In this document: in pieces, positions 12,135 through 24,868 of the stretch
How positions within the stretch are numbered: the stretch's first letter is position 1
Layout: every line of letters starts with the position of its first letter
Origin: Fremontodendron californicum
Lineage: Eukaryota; Streptophyta; Magnoliopsida; Malvales; Malvaceae
DNA length: 64,000 bases
Direction of reading: 5' to 3'
Assembly (NCBI GenBank): GCA_030761205.1
Contig: JAULJL010000015.1
Location: forward strand, 14,513,501 to 14,577,500
Translations under genes and position numbers: made by a program
Notes under the pieces: model-generated
Told to the model about the DNA's origin: nothing
Databases searched by the model: none
Seen by the model: the letters and a program-made list of their open reading frames with translations, nothing else

Positions 12135-12585
12135 TGTTGATTTTTGACCTTCGATACCGATTGTAGTTTTGTGCTACAGTACCGATTTGCTACAGTAACT
12201 TTATCTCGGGATGCTACAGCAACTTCCGAAAAACAACTCTTTTATTAATATGAGAAAAGACCAAATATACACTAGACACACTCTTTTAATATGCACTCAC
12301 AATTTCACTCCTTCACTCATATCTTTTTCTTCCTTTTTCTCTCTACTCACTTCTCTACATCTAACAACTTACATCCCACCCTATTTATAGCTTTCTATGT
12401 TGGTTACTAAACCAACCTAGAATGTTCTAGTGTGTTGGTTTAATATTCTAGAGAAAGAACAATAAAAAATCTAGAGAGAACTCTAGAAAGATGACTTGAG
12501 AAAATTTTAGAAAGACCTAGAGAAATAATAAAGTTTGGAGAGAATTCTAGATAAGAGAATTCTAGAGGAGTTGTTGACTTTAACA
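12135..12585 (-). repeat. Copia 3' LTR
   Basis: 451 bp, begins TGTTGATTTTTGACC and ends GACTTTAACA in plus orientation. It contains TCTAGA-rich and CTACAGTA repeats and a TATTTATAG stretch that could be the LTR's TATA box. Confidence 0.9.
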
Positions 12586-12594
12586 CTCCCCCTC
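12586..12594 (-). other. Copia polypurine tract
   Basis: GAGGGGGAG on the minus strand directly abuts the 3' LTR and would prime plus-strand DNA synthesis. Confidence 0.8.
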
Positions 12595-12599
12595 AACAA

Positions 12600-15500
12600 C
12601 TACTCTCTTGATGTCGATTTGGTAGTCATGCCAAGTTGTCTTCTGAACTCCTCGAATTTTGCACCGCTAAGTCCCTTGGTAAACAAGTCAGCTACTTGTT
12701 CTTCAGTCTTGATGTATTTCAGTTCAACATCTCGTTGAAGTACTTTTTCACGTACAAAGTGATAATGTATTTCTACGTGCTTGGTTCTGGCATGAAAGAC
12801 TGGATTTTCAGCTAAGCTTATTGCTGACTGATTATCGCAATAGAGTTGTACTGGAGAGTCAACCGGTTGGTGCAGGTCCTTTAACAACTGTATCAACCAC
12901 GTGCTTTCTTGTGCTGCCATAGCTGCTGCTCTATATTCTGCTTATGTAGTTGACAATGATACCGTAGGTTGTCTTTTGCTACACCAAGAGATTATGCCGG
13001 ATCCAAGACTAAACATGTAGCCAGTTGTTGATCGTCTTGTATCATGATCTCCACCATAATCGGCATCACAATATCCTATAACTTGGCACGGAACTCCCTT
13101 TTTGTATAGAAGTCCAAAATCAATAGTTCCTTTTACGTACCTCAAGATTCGTCGAACCGCATCTAAGTGAGGTTTCCTTGGTTTCTCCATGAACTGGCTA
13201 GCTACTCCAACAGCGAATGCAATGTCGGGTCTTGTTAATGTAAGGTAGATTAGACTACCCACTAGTTGCCTATAACTTGTTGAGTCTTCCAATTCTTTGC
13301 CTTCTTCACTACAGAGTCTTGCATTGGCTTCCATAGGCGTAGATATCGACTTGCAATCAGTCATTCTGAATTTGTGTATAAGATCTTTTGCATACTTGTG
13401 TTGACATAAGAATATTCCTTCTTTGGTACGGATTACTTCTAGCCCGAGAAAGTGATTCAGCTCTCCAAGCTCTTTCATTTGAAAACGTACTGAGAGATTG
13501 CCTCTAGTTTGTTTGATTTCTTCTTCGTTGTCTCCGGTGATGATTAGATCATCCACATAAACCAAGACTATTGCCAACTTACCTCCTTTTTCTTTTACGA
13601 ACAAGTTCGAATCTGCTGCTGCAACTGAGTAACCACTTTGTATTAGGAATTCGACAATTTTACCGTACCATGCTCTCGGTGCTTGTTTTAATCCGTAGAG
13701 TGCCTTTTTCAACTTACACACATAATCCGGATGAACTTTACTTGTGAATCCTTCGGGCTGCTCCATATAGATCTCTCGATCTAGCTCTCCTTGCAAGAAG
13801 GCATTTTTCACATCCATTTGCCATAACTTCCAAGATTTACTTGCTGCAAGGGCAAGTAATACTCGTACTGTTGTAATCTTTGCAACCGGACTAAAGGTCT
13901 CATCATAGTCCACCCCATACTTTTGAGAGAATCCGCGAGCCACCAATCGAGCCTTATACCTTTCTATCGATCCATCGGGTCGAGTCTTTATTTTATAAAC
14001 CCATTTACATGAGATGGGTTCAATCTTCTTCGGCTTTGGCACCAACTCCCATGTCTCGTTTTGTTTCAGGGCTTGAACTTCTTCTTCCATGGCTTTTCTC
14101 CACTCCAATTTCTCAGATGCCTCTTCATAAGTTGTTGGCTCTATTTCTTCAATTAGAGCAGCATTAGCATACTTAAGATTTGGTTTGCGTTGTCGTGATG
14201 ACCTGCGCAGAAGTGGCTGAGAATCTCTTTCATCGAACTCATTTTCTCGAAATGACTTTTCCTCATCAAGGGCCTTTTCTGAATACTCGTCACTTGGTTG
14301 AGTCTTTTCAAGCTCAATTTGTTCTTCCATATTTTCTTGAAGTTTTTCTTCAATTTCTTTTGAGTCTGGCAACAGAACTGCTTGTGGTGACCACCATGAC
14401 GAAGCTTCATCGAACACAATATTTCTGGATACATAGCATCTGCCACTTGTTGGATCACAACATCTCCACCCTTTTCTTTGGTCGTCATATCCCACAAATA
14501 TGCAACGAATTGCCTTTTTGTCGAATTTGCTGCGTAGATGATCTGGTACAAATACATAACATACGCAACCAAATACTCCAAAGTGACTCACCGTGGGTTT
14601 GATGTTCCATAGTTTCTCAAAGGGTGAGATAAAACCAAGCCTTGCTTGTGGAAGCCTATTAGTCACGTGAGCTGCAGTCTTCATGCATTCTGCCCAAAAA
14701 CGAGGTGGCACATTCTTCGCATGTAACATGCTTCGACATATCTCAGCCAAATGCCGATTCTTTCTCTCGGCAACTCCATTTTGTTGTGGAGTGTTCGGAC
14801 ATGTCAATTGTCGGCGTATCTTGCATTCCTGTAAGAATTCCGAAAACTCCTTGGATGTGTATTCTCCCCCGTTATCTGTACGTAGGCATTGTATCTTTCG
14901 GCCTACTTCTTTTTCCACCTTTTCTTTGAACTCTATAAATTTAGTAAGTGCCTCTGATTTTTCTTTCATAAAATCAATCCAGACGTACCTTGAAAAATCA
15001 TCAATGAAAGTTATCATGTATTGGCAGCCACTGACAGAAGGTTGCTTTATCTTCCCGAACACGTCTGAGTGAATTAGCTGGAGAGGCTCCTTAGCTCTAA
15101 ACTTTGACTCCTCGTATGGCAACTGGTGAGCTTTCCCATATTGGCACCCGGCACATACTGTGTCCTCTTGAATGTCTAATTGAGGAAGACCTTTGAGCAT
15201 AGACTTTTTCATCATTACCTTTAACTTGAGGTAACTCACGTGCCCAAGCCTCGCATGCCACAAGTCAGCTGTTTCATTCTTTCTCGTCTTGTCCACATAT
15301 GCAGTCTGAGCGGACATAACGTAGACTGACTCCAGACGCTTCCCTTCCATTATTGGTGTACTTGTTGGCTTTAAGTTTGGATATACTTTCACATCATTTG
15401 GACCAAACACGACATAATTTCCTGAGGCAGTGAGTTGTGAAACCGATAGTAGATTTTTCTTCATACCTGGCACATGGAATACGTTTTGCAGCTCGATTTG

Positions 15501-16700
15501 GTGTGGGCTAAATCGTCGCACAATAGTTGTTTGGCCGATATGAGTAATAGGTAACCTTGAATTATTTGCAGTTACCACAACTCGTTCTCCTTTGTATGTT
15601 GAGGTATTAGTCAACTTCTCCTTATCTCCAGTCATGTGATTTGAGCATCCAGAATCAACTATCCAATCATTATTGTAGTCGATTAATTTACTCACCGATG
15701 CGAGTGAACACTCTTCTTCTGACTCGATGATGCAAGCAGCTGCAAGTTCTTCGCATTCTTCAATAGCAATAGATGCTTGAAAATCCCACTCTTCTTCGCT
15801 ATTATTCTCTTCTCGTGACGAGGTTGCCGCGTTGCCTTGGACTTGCTTAAACCGACAGTCTCGAGCAAAGTGACCAGATTTTCCACAGTTGTAACACTGA
15901 TTGCTTTGACGACGATACCTATTTTCATTTTTGTCTCTTTCTCGAACATGCTGGGCTCCCTCTTGCCGAAAGCTCCTTCCCCCTTGCTTTGGCCATGTTT
16001 CTTGCCTTCGAAATTTATTTTCTTCCACGCCTGGCTTTGTAGCAACTTTGCTTCTTTTATTAAAGCCTCTTTTATTACTAAAGAGTGCTTTCTCGTCATC
16101 TTTTATCGAGACTTTAGACATTTGTTTATCTAAAGTCTCTTGATTGGCTAGGATATTTTCCAACTCAGTTAAAGTTGGTTCTTTGCTCCATCCACGAGTT
16201 GCAGTAACAATCCCGTTGTATTCAGGTCGCAAGCCATGGATGATAATTCTTCTCATCCTCGTTTCGGTAATGGCACTTTCTGGATCTAATTTTGAAATTT
16301 CATCACAAAGAGTTTTAACTTTCGAGAAATATTCGCTTACCGGCATATTTTGCTGCGAGATTGACAGGAGTTCATTCTCCAATTGTTGGAGCCTAGCATC
16401 ATTTTTCCTCGCGAACAGCATTGTGAGTGTGTCCCAGGCTTCCTTCGGTGTCTTTGCATCCTTGATGCGTTGTAATAAACCATCCTCAACAGTGACTGAT
16501 AACACGTACATGGCCTTACCGGCTTTGATCTTCCATTTTCTTAGTTCTCCGGCATCAGTTGGTGGTGTTGAAGCTTCACCGTTAACAATATCCCATAAAT
16601 CTTGCCCGAGCATGTAATATTGCATCCGGATGCTCCACTTATTGTAATTGTTTTCATTGAGCTTCTCGATGTTGCTAGCGGAATTAGAAATATCTGCCAT
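12600..16700 (-). CDS. Copia gag-pol polyprotein with one internal stop
   Basis: Encodes all proteins for copia retrotransposition. In order: a UBN2-type gag domain (about residues 1-200), CCHC zinc knuckle CYNCGKSGHFARDC (about 268), aspartic protease DSGCSNHM (about 347), GAG-pre-integrase and integrase core (IHSDVFG, FIDDFSRYVW, from about 540), reverse transcriptase with YVDD (about 1045) and RNase H (GYCDADYGGD, about 1207). A TAA at 12942-12944 falls after VSLSTT, where copia elements usually have glutamate (STTEAEY). The same frame then runs on without further breaks to the true end at 12600. The first 1252 residues lack only the C-terminal RNase H part, so the copy is probably defective by a single point mutation. 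The start ATG at 16700 follows a long leader. Confidence 0.9.
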
Positions 16701-17219
16701 AGTGTCTTGAGAGTGCCTTGCACTTACCTCAAATTTGATTCTCGTTCACTTAATTTCACAGTCCCTGACCGTGTACCGGCAGAATTTCCACGTCTCCACG
16801 AACTACGATCCTCGATCGTCTTGGTCCTAGACCAATAATCTTCACAGTCCCAGACTGTCTTTCTCCGATATGCGTACTCCGGTCCCTGACCGTCTAGCTC
16901 TGTCTTCTCGCGGTGGCTTTCACTCTGATAGTGGGTAGCCCTTTTCACTTCTTCTTGTGACGGCTCTCACTCTACTCCAAGTAGGTAGCCCTTTTCACCT
17001 GTTCTCGTGATGGCTCTCACACTACTTCAGATAGCCCTTTCCGCGACTCGATCTATTACAATTCTCGATCATCTGATTTCAAGAAACTTCTGGCTTCTTG
17101 TCTTTTCTCCGATGAGCATACTACGATCCCTGACCATCCTGATCTGATATTCCAATCCTCTGGATCATACCGCTTTTTACGCTGGTCCTCTGGATCGTCC
17201 CGTTCTGATCGTCCAACTC

Positions 17220-17320
17220 TGATACTCTGGTCCTCAAGATCGTCTGACTTTGATACTCCAATCCTCAGGATCTTCTGACTCTGATACTCCGGTCCTTAGG
17301 ATCGTCTAGCTCTGATACCA
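17220..17320 (-). repeat. 31-bp tandem repeats running into the copia PBS
   Basis: The string TGATAC recurs at 17220, 17251, 17282 and 17313, exactly 31 bases apart, with the intervening GGTCCT(C/T)AGGATCGTCT-like sequence repeated. The last unit is the real primer-binding site. Each earlier unit keeps CTGATACTC, a partial PBS. More loosely related GATC-rich sequence extends back to about 16800. Confidence 0.75.
17309..17320 (-). other. Copia primer-binding site (initiator Met tRNA)
   Basis: TGGTATCAGAGC on the minus strand, three bases inside the 5' LTR, complements the 3' end of plant initiator Met tRNA, the usual copia primer. Confidence 0.9.
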
Positions 17321-17323
17321 ATT

Positions 17324-17774
17324 TGTTGATTTTTGACCTTCGGTACCGATTGTAGTTTTGTGCTACAGTACCGATTTGCTACAGTAACTTTATCTCGGGA
17401 TGCTACAGCAACTTCCGAAAAACAACTCTTTTATTAATATGAGAAAAGACCAAATATACACTAGACACACTCTTTTAATATGCACTCACAATTTCACTCC
17501 TTCACTCATATCTTTTTCTTCCTTTTTCTCTCTACTCACTTCTCTACATCTAACAACTTACATCCCACCCTATTTATAGCTTTCTATGTTGGTTACTAAA
17601 CCAACCTAGAATGTTCTAGTGTGTTGGTTTAATATTCTAGAGAAAGAACAATAAAAAATCTAGAGAGAACTCTAGAAAGATGACTTGAGAAAATTTTAGA
17701 AAGACCTAGAGAAATAATAAAGTTTGGAGAGAATTCTAGATAAGAGAATTCTAGAGGAGTTGTTGACTTTAACA
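17324..17774 (-). repeat. Copia 5' LTR
   Basis: Near-identical to 12135-12585. It should hold the promoter and polyadenylation signals of the element. Confidence 0.9.
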
Positions 17775-17783
17775 TTAAGGTGT

Positions 17784-19350
17784 TGATAAGTGCTTAATTT
17801 CATACATTTGCATATATTATTTCCTTATACTTTGTGCTTTAATTCTTAAGTTCCTTGACACTTTACTATGGTTTTGTGAATTATAGGTATTTTGGAAGAG
17901 ATGAAGTCAAAATATGTCAATTATGATGTTGAAGAGCTTATAATATTATAATCACAAGATGGAAGAAGATTTGGGAGTCAAAAAGATCAAATTCTTAGTG
18001 CAAAGCAATTAGTCAGATTTGAACTCCGGAGCTTGTTGTAAGAAAAACATGATTTTAAAATCTTTATTTGAAGAAACTTCCTTCTTGACTTTTGAAGCTG
18101 ACTTGAATACTTTTCCAACGGTAGTTTACACGTTCAAAATGGTCATCCAAATTAGCCGAGGAAGTGCAAAAAAGTGCGTCAAAAAAATCAGCGACCAACG
18201 CCACGACGCCGGTGTCTGGCGTCGCAGCGCCCAAAATATTTCGAAAGTCAACGCTGCAGCGCTGGCCGGGTTGCCCAAAAATCGAAAAAATCGCAAAAAT
18301 ACGGAAAATTACCAAATTTGCAAGTTTTTGCCTCCTAGCTTCCTTTATCAGCAAGAAAGGGTTTCCAAGGTCTTAAAGCTCTATAAATACCATCTTTTGA
18401 GCCACCAACTAGGACATGCTTTTAATTATTTATCAATATTCTTCTTCTTCTTCTCTAATCTCTTAGTTTTATTTTAGTTTTCTTCTTAGTTTCTTTTTAA
18501 CATTCATGTTTATGTTAACTATGCCTATGCAAGGCTAAACTTCTCTTTGGTTAAGGGTGATTTCAAAGCCCTAGACATGTCTTGTAATTGATTTTCAGAT
18601 TCTATCTATCATTAATTTTCTATCAAAGTTGATTATGTTCTTCCATAAGAATTGTTTATGATCTTTGTCTTGATTTGTTTAGGTGTACAACTAGATAGAT
18701 CTTGATAATTATCTATTGTTAGTTTAGGAGTCTTGATCTGTGTAATTGTCTTGATTTCCTATTCATAAGTGTCAATTTGTGATTAATGATTATGTTAGAG
18801 TTTTCGCTAATTGCAAAGTGGAACATAACATAGGTTAAACAATCCGAGCTTATATGTTTGTTGCCTAGATCAACCTATCTTTCTCATCATAAAGCTGCCA
18901 TTACATTAAATCTAGAAAGCTTATTCTAGGTTGTCTAGTGGTTAGAGATTAAATAGAGAGCTTGTTATATTTAACGACGAACTAAGGAAAGATTGGGGTA
19001 ACAGAGCTTGTTGTTATCTACGGTTGATAATTTTGATAGTTAATTGATGTTTATAGATGTGATTATTGATTCTTAATGATGTCTAGTGGTGGAGAATGAA
19101 CCTTTAGCCATATTTCTCTTATATTTGATTTCATCTTATTTATTTTCTTATTACTTTTCTTGTTTTCTTAATTTTTAAAACTCTTTCAAAAACCCCTTTT
19201 TTCTTTTATTGTTCTTGAATTTAAGTTTTAAACTAGTAATTTATAAACTAAAAACCAATCTCTGTGGATTCGACCCTTGCATGCTACTTTACTATAATTG
19301 ATCATATTAATTGCAAGGTTTAATAAAGATACACTCTTTTGGGTGCATCA
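17784..19350 (+). repeat. 5' LTR of pol-less Athila
   Basis: 1567 bp, starts TGATAAGTGCTTAATTTC and ends GGGTGCATCA. Short frames inside are not genes. It includes a TATAAATACC motif near 18382, a likely transcription signal. Confidence 0.85.
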
Positions 19351-19356
19351 AGTTTT

Positions 19357-19374
19357 TGGCACCGTTGCCGGGGA
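19357..19374 (+). other. Primer-binding site, Asp tRNA type
   Basis: TGGCACCGTTGCCGGGGA, seven bases inside the LTR. It is one base off the TGGCGCCGTTGCCGGGGAT seen in the other elements here, which fits the tRNA-Asp primer described for Athila. Confidence 0.8.
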
Positions 19375-19581
19375 TTGTTTTATTTAGTTTATTAGTTATT
19401 TGGTTTATTCTTATTTTCTATTCTAATTAGTTTATTTTCTTGTTTTCTTTTTCAGTGAATGTCCTAATCTCCCAAAGAAGAAGAACCTCACTTAGGACTT
19501 AGGAGAATTCGGGAATTCATAGCTTTCCACCATAGAACAAATAAAGAGTTGATCCAAACTATCCAAGAGGAGCAAAGAGAG

Positions 19582-21641
19582 ATGGCAGCAAACAACCGAA
19601 CTCTTAAGGAGCTAGCCACTCTGGACTTGGATCAACAACCATTGTGCATAGAGTATCCCACTCTTGAGGTAGCATTTGAATTACAATCTGGCTTGATTCA
19701 TCTTTTTCCAACTTTTCATGGTTTTGCAGGAGAGGATCCAAATAAGCACCTCAAGGAGTTCCATGTAGTATGTTCTAGCATGAGACCAACCGGAATCACA
19801 GAAGAGCAAATAAAGTTGAGAGTCTTCCCATTCTATCTAGCTGATTCGACAAAGGAATGGCTCTACTACCTACCATCCGGGACCATCACTACATGGAATG
19901 GGATGAAGAAAGCATTCTTGGAAAGATATTTCCCAGCATCTAAGGCTGCCAACATTAGAAAGGAAATATGTGGGATTCGGCAATACAACGGAGAGTCCTT
20001 GTATGAATATTGGGAGAGGTTCAAGAAACTTTGTGCATCATGTCCACACCATCAGATAAGTGAACAACTGCTCATCCAATATTTCTATGAAGGTCTCTTT
20101 CCCATAGAGAGACGCATGGTAGATGCAACAAGTGGGGGAGTGCTAGTTGATAAAAATCTCGAAGCTGCTAGACTTCTCATCTCCAACATGGTAGCCAACT
20201 CACAACAATTTACCATGAGAGATGAACTAACACCTTAACCAATGAAAGTGAATGAGGTTAGTATATCATCATTTGAACAAAATTTGATAAACTAACTTCT
20301 CTTGTGGAACAAATGGCTGTAGGTCAAATACAGCAAATTAAGGCTTGTGGTATATGTCCAAACATAGGGCAGCAAACTGATATGTGTCCAACACTTCAAG
20401 ATGATCCAAATGAACATGTTAATGCTATGGGTGGATTTCTGGGCCAACCAAGAAAGTATGATCCCTACTCAAACACTTACAATCCAGGATGAAGAGATCA
20501 TCAAAACTTTAATTATGGAGGGAACCAATCACAAGTTGCTCCTCCACCTTTTGATAATAGACAACCGGGTTTTCAGCAAAGAACGCAACAACTATACCAA
20601 ACCCGAGAACAAGTACCACCACCTCAAAATTCAGGTAAGTCTCTTGAAGACCTTGTCAATTCTCTTGTTACTAATAATTTGCAATTTCAACAGAAAATAG
20701 AGGCAAACATTTAGGAAACAAGGACAAGTCTTCAGGCAAGTATCCTCAATTTAGAGACTCAAATGGAAACAATAATGAGTCAATCACAAGCAAGGAATTT
20801 CGGGAAATTACCTTCTCAAACTATAGTGAATCCTAGAGAACATGCAAATGCCATAACTCTAAGAAGTGAGAAACAGCTTGAGACACCACATAAGGAGAGT
20901 GCTCAAAAGGAGGAAATCACCAATGCACCATCATCTTCATATCCCAATGAGCCACTAGAAAAGGTAACTCATAAACCATCTTTTCCTTCTTATATAACTC
21001 CTCCACTTTTTTCTAGCAGGTTAGCAAAGTCCAAGAAGGAGGAGCAAGAGAAGGAAATTTTGGAAACCTTTCGGAAAGTAGAGGTAAACATTCCTCTATT
21101 AGATGCAATTAAGCAAGTGCCCCGATATGCAAAGTTTCTCAAAGAATTGTGCACATCCAAACGGAAGCTCAAGGGGAATGAAAAGGTAAGTATGGGAGAA
21201 AATGTTTCAGCTGTTCTTCAAAAGAAACTCCCACCTAAATGCAAGGATCCAGGTATGTTTACAATTCCTTGTAAGATAGGAAACACCAGGTTTGAGCATG
21301 CCATGTTAGATTTAGGAGCATCTATCAATGTCATGCCATATTCAATTTATGCTTCATTGAATGTAGGACCATTAAAAGAAACTGGTGTTATTATACAACT
21401 CGCTGATCGTTCTAACACATATCCAAGAGGAGTTGTAGAAGATGTTTTTGTGCAGGTGAATGAATTGGTCTTCCTGGCGAATTTTTATGTTCTTGATATG
21501 GAAGATGAATGGTCTTCTAATTCAACACCTATCTTATTAGGGAGACCATTCTTAAAGACAGCCAAGACCAAAATTGATGCACATAATGGCACCCTCACCA
21601 TGGAATTTGATGATAAGATCACACATTTTGACTTTTTTTGA
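19582..21641 (+). pseudogene. Decayed Athila gag-protease
   Basis: This frame begins MAANNRTLKELA and closely follows the intact polyprotein at 29851. It contains the retrotransposon gag domain, a knuckle (CGICPNIGQQTDMC with the His changed to Gln) and the protease motif LDLGASINVMPYS. It is broken by a stop at 20236-20238, a one-base loss near 20283, a stop replacing Trp near 20490 and a TAG near 20713. The protease part (20763-21641) is still one open frame. After it, pol is absent and only a short spacer precedes the 3' UTR. No functional product is expected. Confidence 0.85.
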
Positions 21642-23409
21642 AGAGGTGAGGTATCCAAGTAATAGCTATTCATGTTTTTCAATTAACATCTTTGATTCAT
21701 TACCACAGAAACTCTTGGAGTTAACTAGCAAGGCGGCATCACAAATTAGAAGAAAAAAGAGCCGTAAGCTAAAAGATTCCAAAAATCCAAGAATGGGTAA
21801 AGGATGATGGCATGGGTCCACGTCAGGCTGAGGACAATAAACCAAGCATTTTTTTGGAGGCAACCCAAAAGGATGGAGAGCACATATTATAATCAGATTT
21901 GCAATTCCTTACTCTCTATCATTCTATCTTTTATTTTATTTTATTTAGTTTGTTTTGATTAGTAATTCTTTTATTTTACACATGATTCTTATATTTGGGG
22001 ATAATAGAATTACATTGAGGATAATGTAAGATTAAGTGTGGGGAGAAGAATTTAGGATTTCCTTTAGTTTTGTTTTGTTATTAGTGTGTTTTAGTTACTT
22101 TAAATACTATGATGAGATATGAATTACATTGGGTCTAAAACTGATCATTAGTGATAAGATGTTCATGAGATTAAGCTTGATATCACTATTTTTCATGAGC
22201 TATTGTTAATATGATATGTTGATTGAGAAATAAGTATGTTTAGACTTAAAATTGACTTGTATAATCATCCTTGTGAGTTTTGAGCCTATATGATTGATGC
22301 ATTATACATCTCAATCCAATTTTTTCTTGAGTGCTCTTATGATTACGTGATTCTCTAGAACTTTCTTTAAGCCTTTTGAGACTATATTGATGCATGTGAC
22401 AACATGAATATGATAGAGGCATTAGGATTATAACCAGGGCCAAACAGCCATCCATTATTGATGTTCCAAGAGAACATTCCCCTAGTAAGCCAATTTGAGC
22501 CTATATTGATTAATTATTTCTTTGGTAACCACATCTTGTCCCTAACCTAAATATACTTATTTATATCCTTACCCTTGTTCTAAAGATGAATTAACATGTT
22601 TTGAGATATATTGCATAAGCAAGGAAAATATATTGATAATTTGGGTTAGAAATAAGAAATAAGTGTGGGGGGGAAGAAAAGAAAAGTCAAGAAAAAAAGA
22701 AAGGGAATATTGCCAAATACATTCCCATATATATATATAAAATATATACATATATATATATATATGAATTATCTCTTGAACTTGTGGAAAAAGAAAAAAA
22801 AATGTTACAAAGTTGTTTAGAATGAAGAAAGGCCCAACATGAATATTCGACCTATGTATTATATGCTTTTTAAAGAGTTTTGAGAAGTTTTCTTTGTATG
22901 AATCTTATTATGTCTCTAAACTCTATGAAATCTTTGAAACCTTTGTAATATCCTTTTTCTTTTATTCTTTAACCACATTACAACCCCTTGGCCCCATTAT
23001 AACCTTGAATAAAGACTTCTTGATTCATGAAGTTGCATGATCTAAGTAGTGGAGAATAGGTGGACAAGCAAGCATATGGTAGAACTGTTTTCATGAGATT
23101 GATTGAGTGTAAACACTTTAACACTACTTTAAAGAGTGAAAATCATGAGAGTATCCCATGTGAGAAGTTGAGATTAAGTTTGAACATGCACTATTTTGAT
23201 TGAGATATGTTATGTTAATGTTAGCTTAACTCAAACCCTTTACTATCAAGCATGATTCTTTGTGAAACTCTTTAAGTTATTGATTAGTTATAAGACTTTT
23301 TCAATGATTGTCTCTCATTTTTATTGAAAGTTGACTAGATTAAGATTCATTTTTTTGTTTTTATTTGATTTTGCTCGAGGACTAGCAAAAGACTAAGTGT
23401 GGGGAAATT
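21642..23409 (+). other. 3' UTR of pol-less Athila
   Basis: Non-coding. It contains the conserved imperfect hairpin ATTACATTGAGGATAATGTAA (about 22010) followed by AAGTGTGGGG, a second GTGTGGGGGGG tract near 22662, and the terminal tract AGTGTGGGGAAATT that abuts the 3' LTR and serves as polypurine tract. A TATATA run lies near 22730-22765. Confidence 0.7.
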
Positions 23410-24868
23410 TGATAAGTGCTTAATTTTAGACATTTTCATATATTATTTTCTTATACTTTGTGCTTTAATTCTTAAGTTCCTTGACACTTTACTATATTTT
23501 TGTGAATTATAGGTATTTTGGAAGAGATGAAGTCAAAATATGTCAATTATGATGTTGAAGAGTTTATAAAATTATAAACACAAGATGGAAGAAGACTTGG
23601 GACTCAAAAAGATCAAATTCTTAGTGCAAAGCAATCAGGCAGATTTGACCTCCGGAGCTTGTTGCAAGAAAAAAATGATCTTAAAGTCCTTATTTGAAGA
23701 AAATTCCTCTTGACTTTTGAAGCTGACTTGAATACCTTTCCAACGGTAGTTTAACGTCCAAATCGGATAAGAAATGATCATCCATATCAGCCAAGGAAGT
23801 GCAAGAAAGTGCGTTAGAAAAATCAGCGACCAGCGCCGCGGCGTCGGAGTCCGGCATCGCAGCACCCAAAATATTTTGAAAGTCATCACTGTAGCGCTGG
23901 ACACTGGTGCTGCAGCACTGGCCGGGTTGCCCAAAAACCGAAAAAATCACAAAAATACAGAAAATTGCCAAATTTGCAAGTTTTTGCCTCCTAGCTTTCC
24001 TGATCAGCAAGAAAGGTTTCCAAGGTCTTAAAGCTCAATAAATACCATCTTTTGAGCCACCAACTAGGATATGCTTTTGATTATTTATCAATATTTTTCT
24101 TCTTCTTCTCTAGTCTCTTAGTTTTATTTTAGTTATCTTCTTAGTTTCTTTTTAACATTCATGTTTATGTTAACTATACCTATGCAAGGCTAAACTTCTC
24201 TTTGGTTAAGGGTGATTTCAAAGCCCTAGACATGTTTTGTAATTGATTTTCAGATTCTATCTATCATTAATTTTCTATCAAAGTTGATTATGTTCTTCCA
24301 TAAGAATTGTTTATGATCTTTGTCTTGATTTGTTTAGGTGTACAACTAGATAGATCTTAATAATTATCTATTGCTAGTTTAGGAGTCTTGATCCATGTAA
24401 TTGTCTTGATTTCCTATTCATAAGTGGCAATTTGTGGTTAATGATTATGTTAGAGTTTTCTACTTGCAAAGTGGAATGTAACATAGGTTAAATAATCTGA
24501 GCTTTTGTGTTTGTTGCCTAGATCAACCTATCTTTCTCATCATAAAGCTGCCATTACATTAAATCTAGAGAGCTTATTCTAGGTTGTCTAGTGGTTAGAG
24601 ATTAAATAGATAGCTTGTTCTATTTAAAGACGAATTAAGGAAAGATTGAGGTAACAGAGCTTGTTGTTATTTATGGTTGATAATTTTGATAGTTAATTGA
24701 TGTTGATAGATCTGATTATTGATTCTTAATGATGTCTACTGGTGGAGAATGAACTTTTAACCATATTTATCTTATATTTGATTTCATCTTATTTATTTGC
24801 TTCTTACTTTTCTTATTTTCTTAATTTTGAAAACTCTTTCAAAAACCCCTTTTCTTTTGGGTGCATCA
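23410..24868 (+). repeat. 3' LTR of pol-less Athila
   Basis: 1459 bp. Aligned with 17784-19350 it shows many scattered differences plus the loss near its end, so this insertion is much older than the copia one. Confidence 0.85.

Larger units (their letters stand above)
12135..17774 (-). mobile_element. Young Ty1/copia LTR retrotransposon
   Basis: Two 451-bp LTRs (12135-12585 and 17324-17774) differ by one base seen by eye (A at 12154, G at 17343). The flanking 5-bp duplication is TTAAG (12130-12134 and 17775-17779). An initiator-Met PBS, a polypurine tract and one long gag-pol frame are all in place. It sits inside an older LTR and is probably the youngest insertion of the nest. A single nonsense codon in RNase H is the only coding defect seen. 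Confidence 0.9.
17784..24868 (+). mobile_element. Athila-like element lacking pol
   Basis: TG...CA LTRs (17784-19350 and 23410-24868) are flanked by the duplication GGTGT (17779-17783 and 24869-24873). An Asp-tRNA-type PBS and a decayed gag-protease are present, but the sequence jumps from the protease to the 3' UTR, so reverse transcriptase, RNase H and integrase are absent. The 3' LTR lacks about 130 bases near its end that the 5' LTR has. Inserted into the founding element's LTR. Confidence 0.85.
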
